Shown one piece after another: positions 5,397 through 5,717 of a stretch of DNA of 5,717 nucleotides. This stretch comes from JAWXBM01 sp037968555 (lineage in GTDB: Bacteria; Pseudomonadota; Gammaproteobacteria; Xanthomonadales; SZUA-36), in assembly GCA_037968555.1 (NCBI GenBank), contig JBBKVS010000275.1:1-5717 (forward strand), given 5' to 3'. The position numbers were made by a program, and so were the translations under genes. A model generated the notes under the pieces. That model had not been told where the DNA came from, made no database searches, and saw nothing but the letters and a program-made list of their open reading frames with translations. The first letter of the stretch is position 1; each line of letters opens with the position of its first letter.

Positions 5397-5423
5397 TTGA
5401 CTTTGATAGACAACCATTATCAT
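5397..5423 (+). promoter_or_regulatory. Possible integrase promoter
   Basis: TTGACT at 5397-5402 and TATCAT at 5418-5423 resemble -35 and -10 hexamers, but the spacer is only 15 bases. A start near 5430 would leave a leader of about 108 bases, containing the inverted and direct repeats at 5426-5516. Confidence 0.3.
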
Positions 5424-5425
5424 GT

Positions 5426-5516
5426 AACATCATGTTTTTATGGAAAACATAACAATAGCGGTCTACACTTGTCTACAGGGGAACTTACCTAGGTTACCTA
5501 AACCCCTGTCGCCGCC
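5426..5516. other. Repeat-rich attachment-region candidates (arm-type sites and second core-like sequence)
   Basis: AACAT occurs at 5392-5396, 5426-5430 and 5446-5450. The first inverted partner, ATGTT at 5432-5436, makes AACAT-C-ATGTT, and ATGTTTT/AAAACAT forms a 7-bp hairpin at 5432-5450. TCTACA is repeated at 5462-5467 and 5472-5477, exactly one helical turn apart. CAGGGG (5476-5481) and CCCCTG (5503-5508) bracket the palindrome ACCTAGGT (5487-5494). TGTCGCCGCC at 5507-5516 repeats ten bases of the tRNA remnant at 5370-5379. Such features are typical of recombinase and excisionase binding regions; which ones matter is not determinable here. Confidence 0.4.
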
Positions 5517-5537
5517 CTAAGCGAATTAGAGAGTGAA

Positions 5538-5717
5538 ATGACCTCATTAAAGCTCAGTTCAAAAGACGTTAGAGATAAGCTTCGGCCGCAGCATGAACCC
5601 TACTGGCATGAACTGGACCGAGGCTTCCACTTGGGCTACCGCAAGACCAAAACCGGCGGCACTTGGTATGTTAGGCGATACAACGGCACAGGCTACGTTA
5701 AACGGAAGCTGGGAACC
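5538..5717 (+). CDS. Site-specific tyrosine recombinase/integrase, N-terminal 60 residues (runs off right edge)
   Basis: The frame starts at ATG 5538 and is open to the window end. An in-frame TAA lies at 5499 and no earlier ATG exists; AGAG at 5530-5533 is a modest ribosome site. The residues read as an arm-binding N-terminus of phage-type integrases: a basic 'KDVRDKLRPQHEPYWHELDRG' lead, then FHLGYRK at 30-36, a Gly-Gly-Thr-Trp-Tyr-Val-Arg block at 40-46, and a Tyr-rich beta segment ending KRKLG at 55-59. This 'lGyRk...GtWyvR' layout is the usual start of island and prophage integrases. The catalytic domain (R-H-R-Y) would lie beyond the window. Position 150 bases from a split tRNA-Glu and transcription away from it support the call. 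It is expected to catalyse integration and excision at the tRNA-Glu site. Confidence 0.82.
   Translation, partial: MTSLKLSSKDVRDKLRPQHEPYWHELDRGFHLGYRKTKTGGTWYVRRYNGTGYVKRKLGT

Larger units (their letters stand above)
5389..5717. mobile_element. Left end of an integrative element inserted in tRNA-Glu
   Basis: tRNA identity stops at about 5388. The sequence then changes to an AT-rich, repeat-bearing stretch and the start of an integrase gene pointing rightward, into the element. This arrangement (tRNA fragment, att region, integrase) marks one boundary of a prophage, genomic island or ICE. The cargo is outside the window, so the class of element is unknown. Confidence 0.78.

Noticed and set aside
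5343..5420. A complete tRNA-Glu gene
   Set aside because: No 5' acceptor strand, D arm or 5' anticodon stem matching GGCGG is present beyond 5388.

Overview
The window reads as chromosomal DNA from a Gram-negative proteobacterium, most likely a gammaproteobacterium. The grounds are roughly 50% GC, an AddB-like 'probable DNA repair protein' of proteobacterial type, a secreted protein with a Sec signal peptide, a CCA-encoding tRNA-Glu, and intergenic repeats built on the attCCAGAATGACGG type of motif. A genus cannot be assigned from sequence alone; Cellvibrio-like relatives are only a guess.

Layout, left to right. (1) 1-755, minus: N-terminal 251 codons of a large AddB/PD-(D/E)XK-type DNA repair nuclease that runs off the left edge. 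(2) 756-1212: divergent intergenic region with a minus-strand TATAAT promoter, palindromic repeat block A (857-1112) and a hairpin. (3) 1213-1977, plus: a SRAP-domain protein (YedK/HMCES family) with its catalytic Cys2. (4) 2059-2475 and 2598-3275, both minus: two unrecognised small proteins, each with one N-terminal membrane helix, a basic and polar cytoplasmic tail, a GTG start and a good Shine-Dalgarno. (5) 3276-3762: a 487-base region without a convincing gene. (6) 3763-4872, plus: a secreted or periplasmic protein with a zincin-type HETRH motif. (7) 4884-5263: repeat block B, made of about seven 37-bp tandem units followed by a 109-bp element about 95% identical to the one in block A. (8) 5281-5388, minus: a Rho-independent terminator and the 3' half of a tRNA-Glu(UUC) gene, broken at the anticodon arm. 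(9) 5389-5717: the left end of an integrative element, with an AT-rich repeat-bearing att/promoter region and the first 60 codons of a tyrosine-type integrase.

Two themes connect the parts. Two DNA-maintenance genes (the AddB-like nuclease and the abasic-site-binding SRAP protein) diverge from one intergenic region that is largely filled with palindromic repeats. At the right end, a tRNA-Glu gene has been split by an integrating element: the displaced 3' half and its native terminator remain on the chromosome side, and the integrase is transcribed into the element. No complete new multi-gene system is visible. The least explained items are the paired membrane-anchored proteins, the HETRH protein, and the 37-bp tandem expansion.
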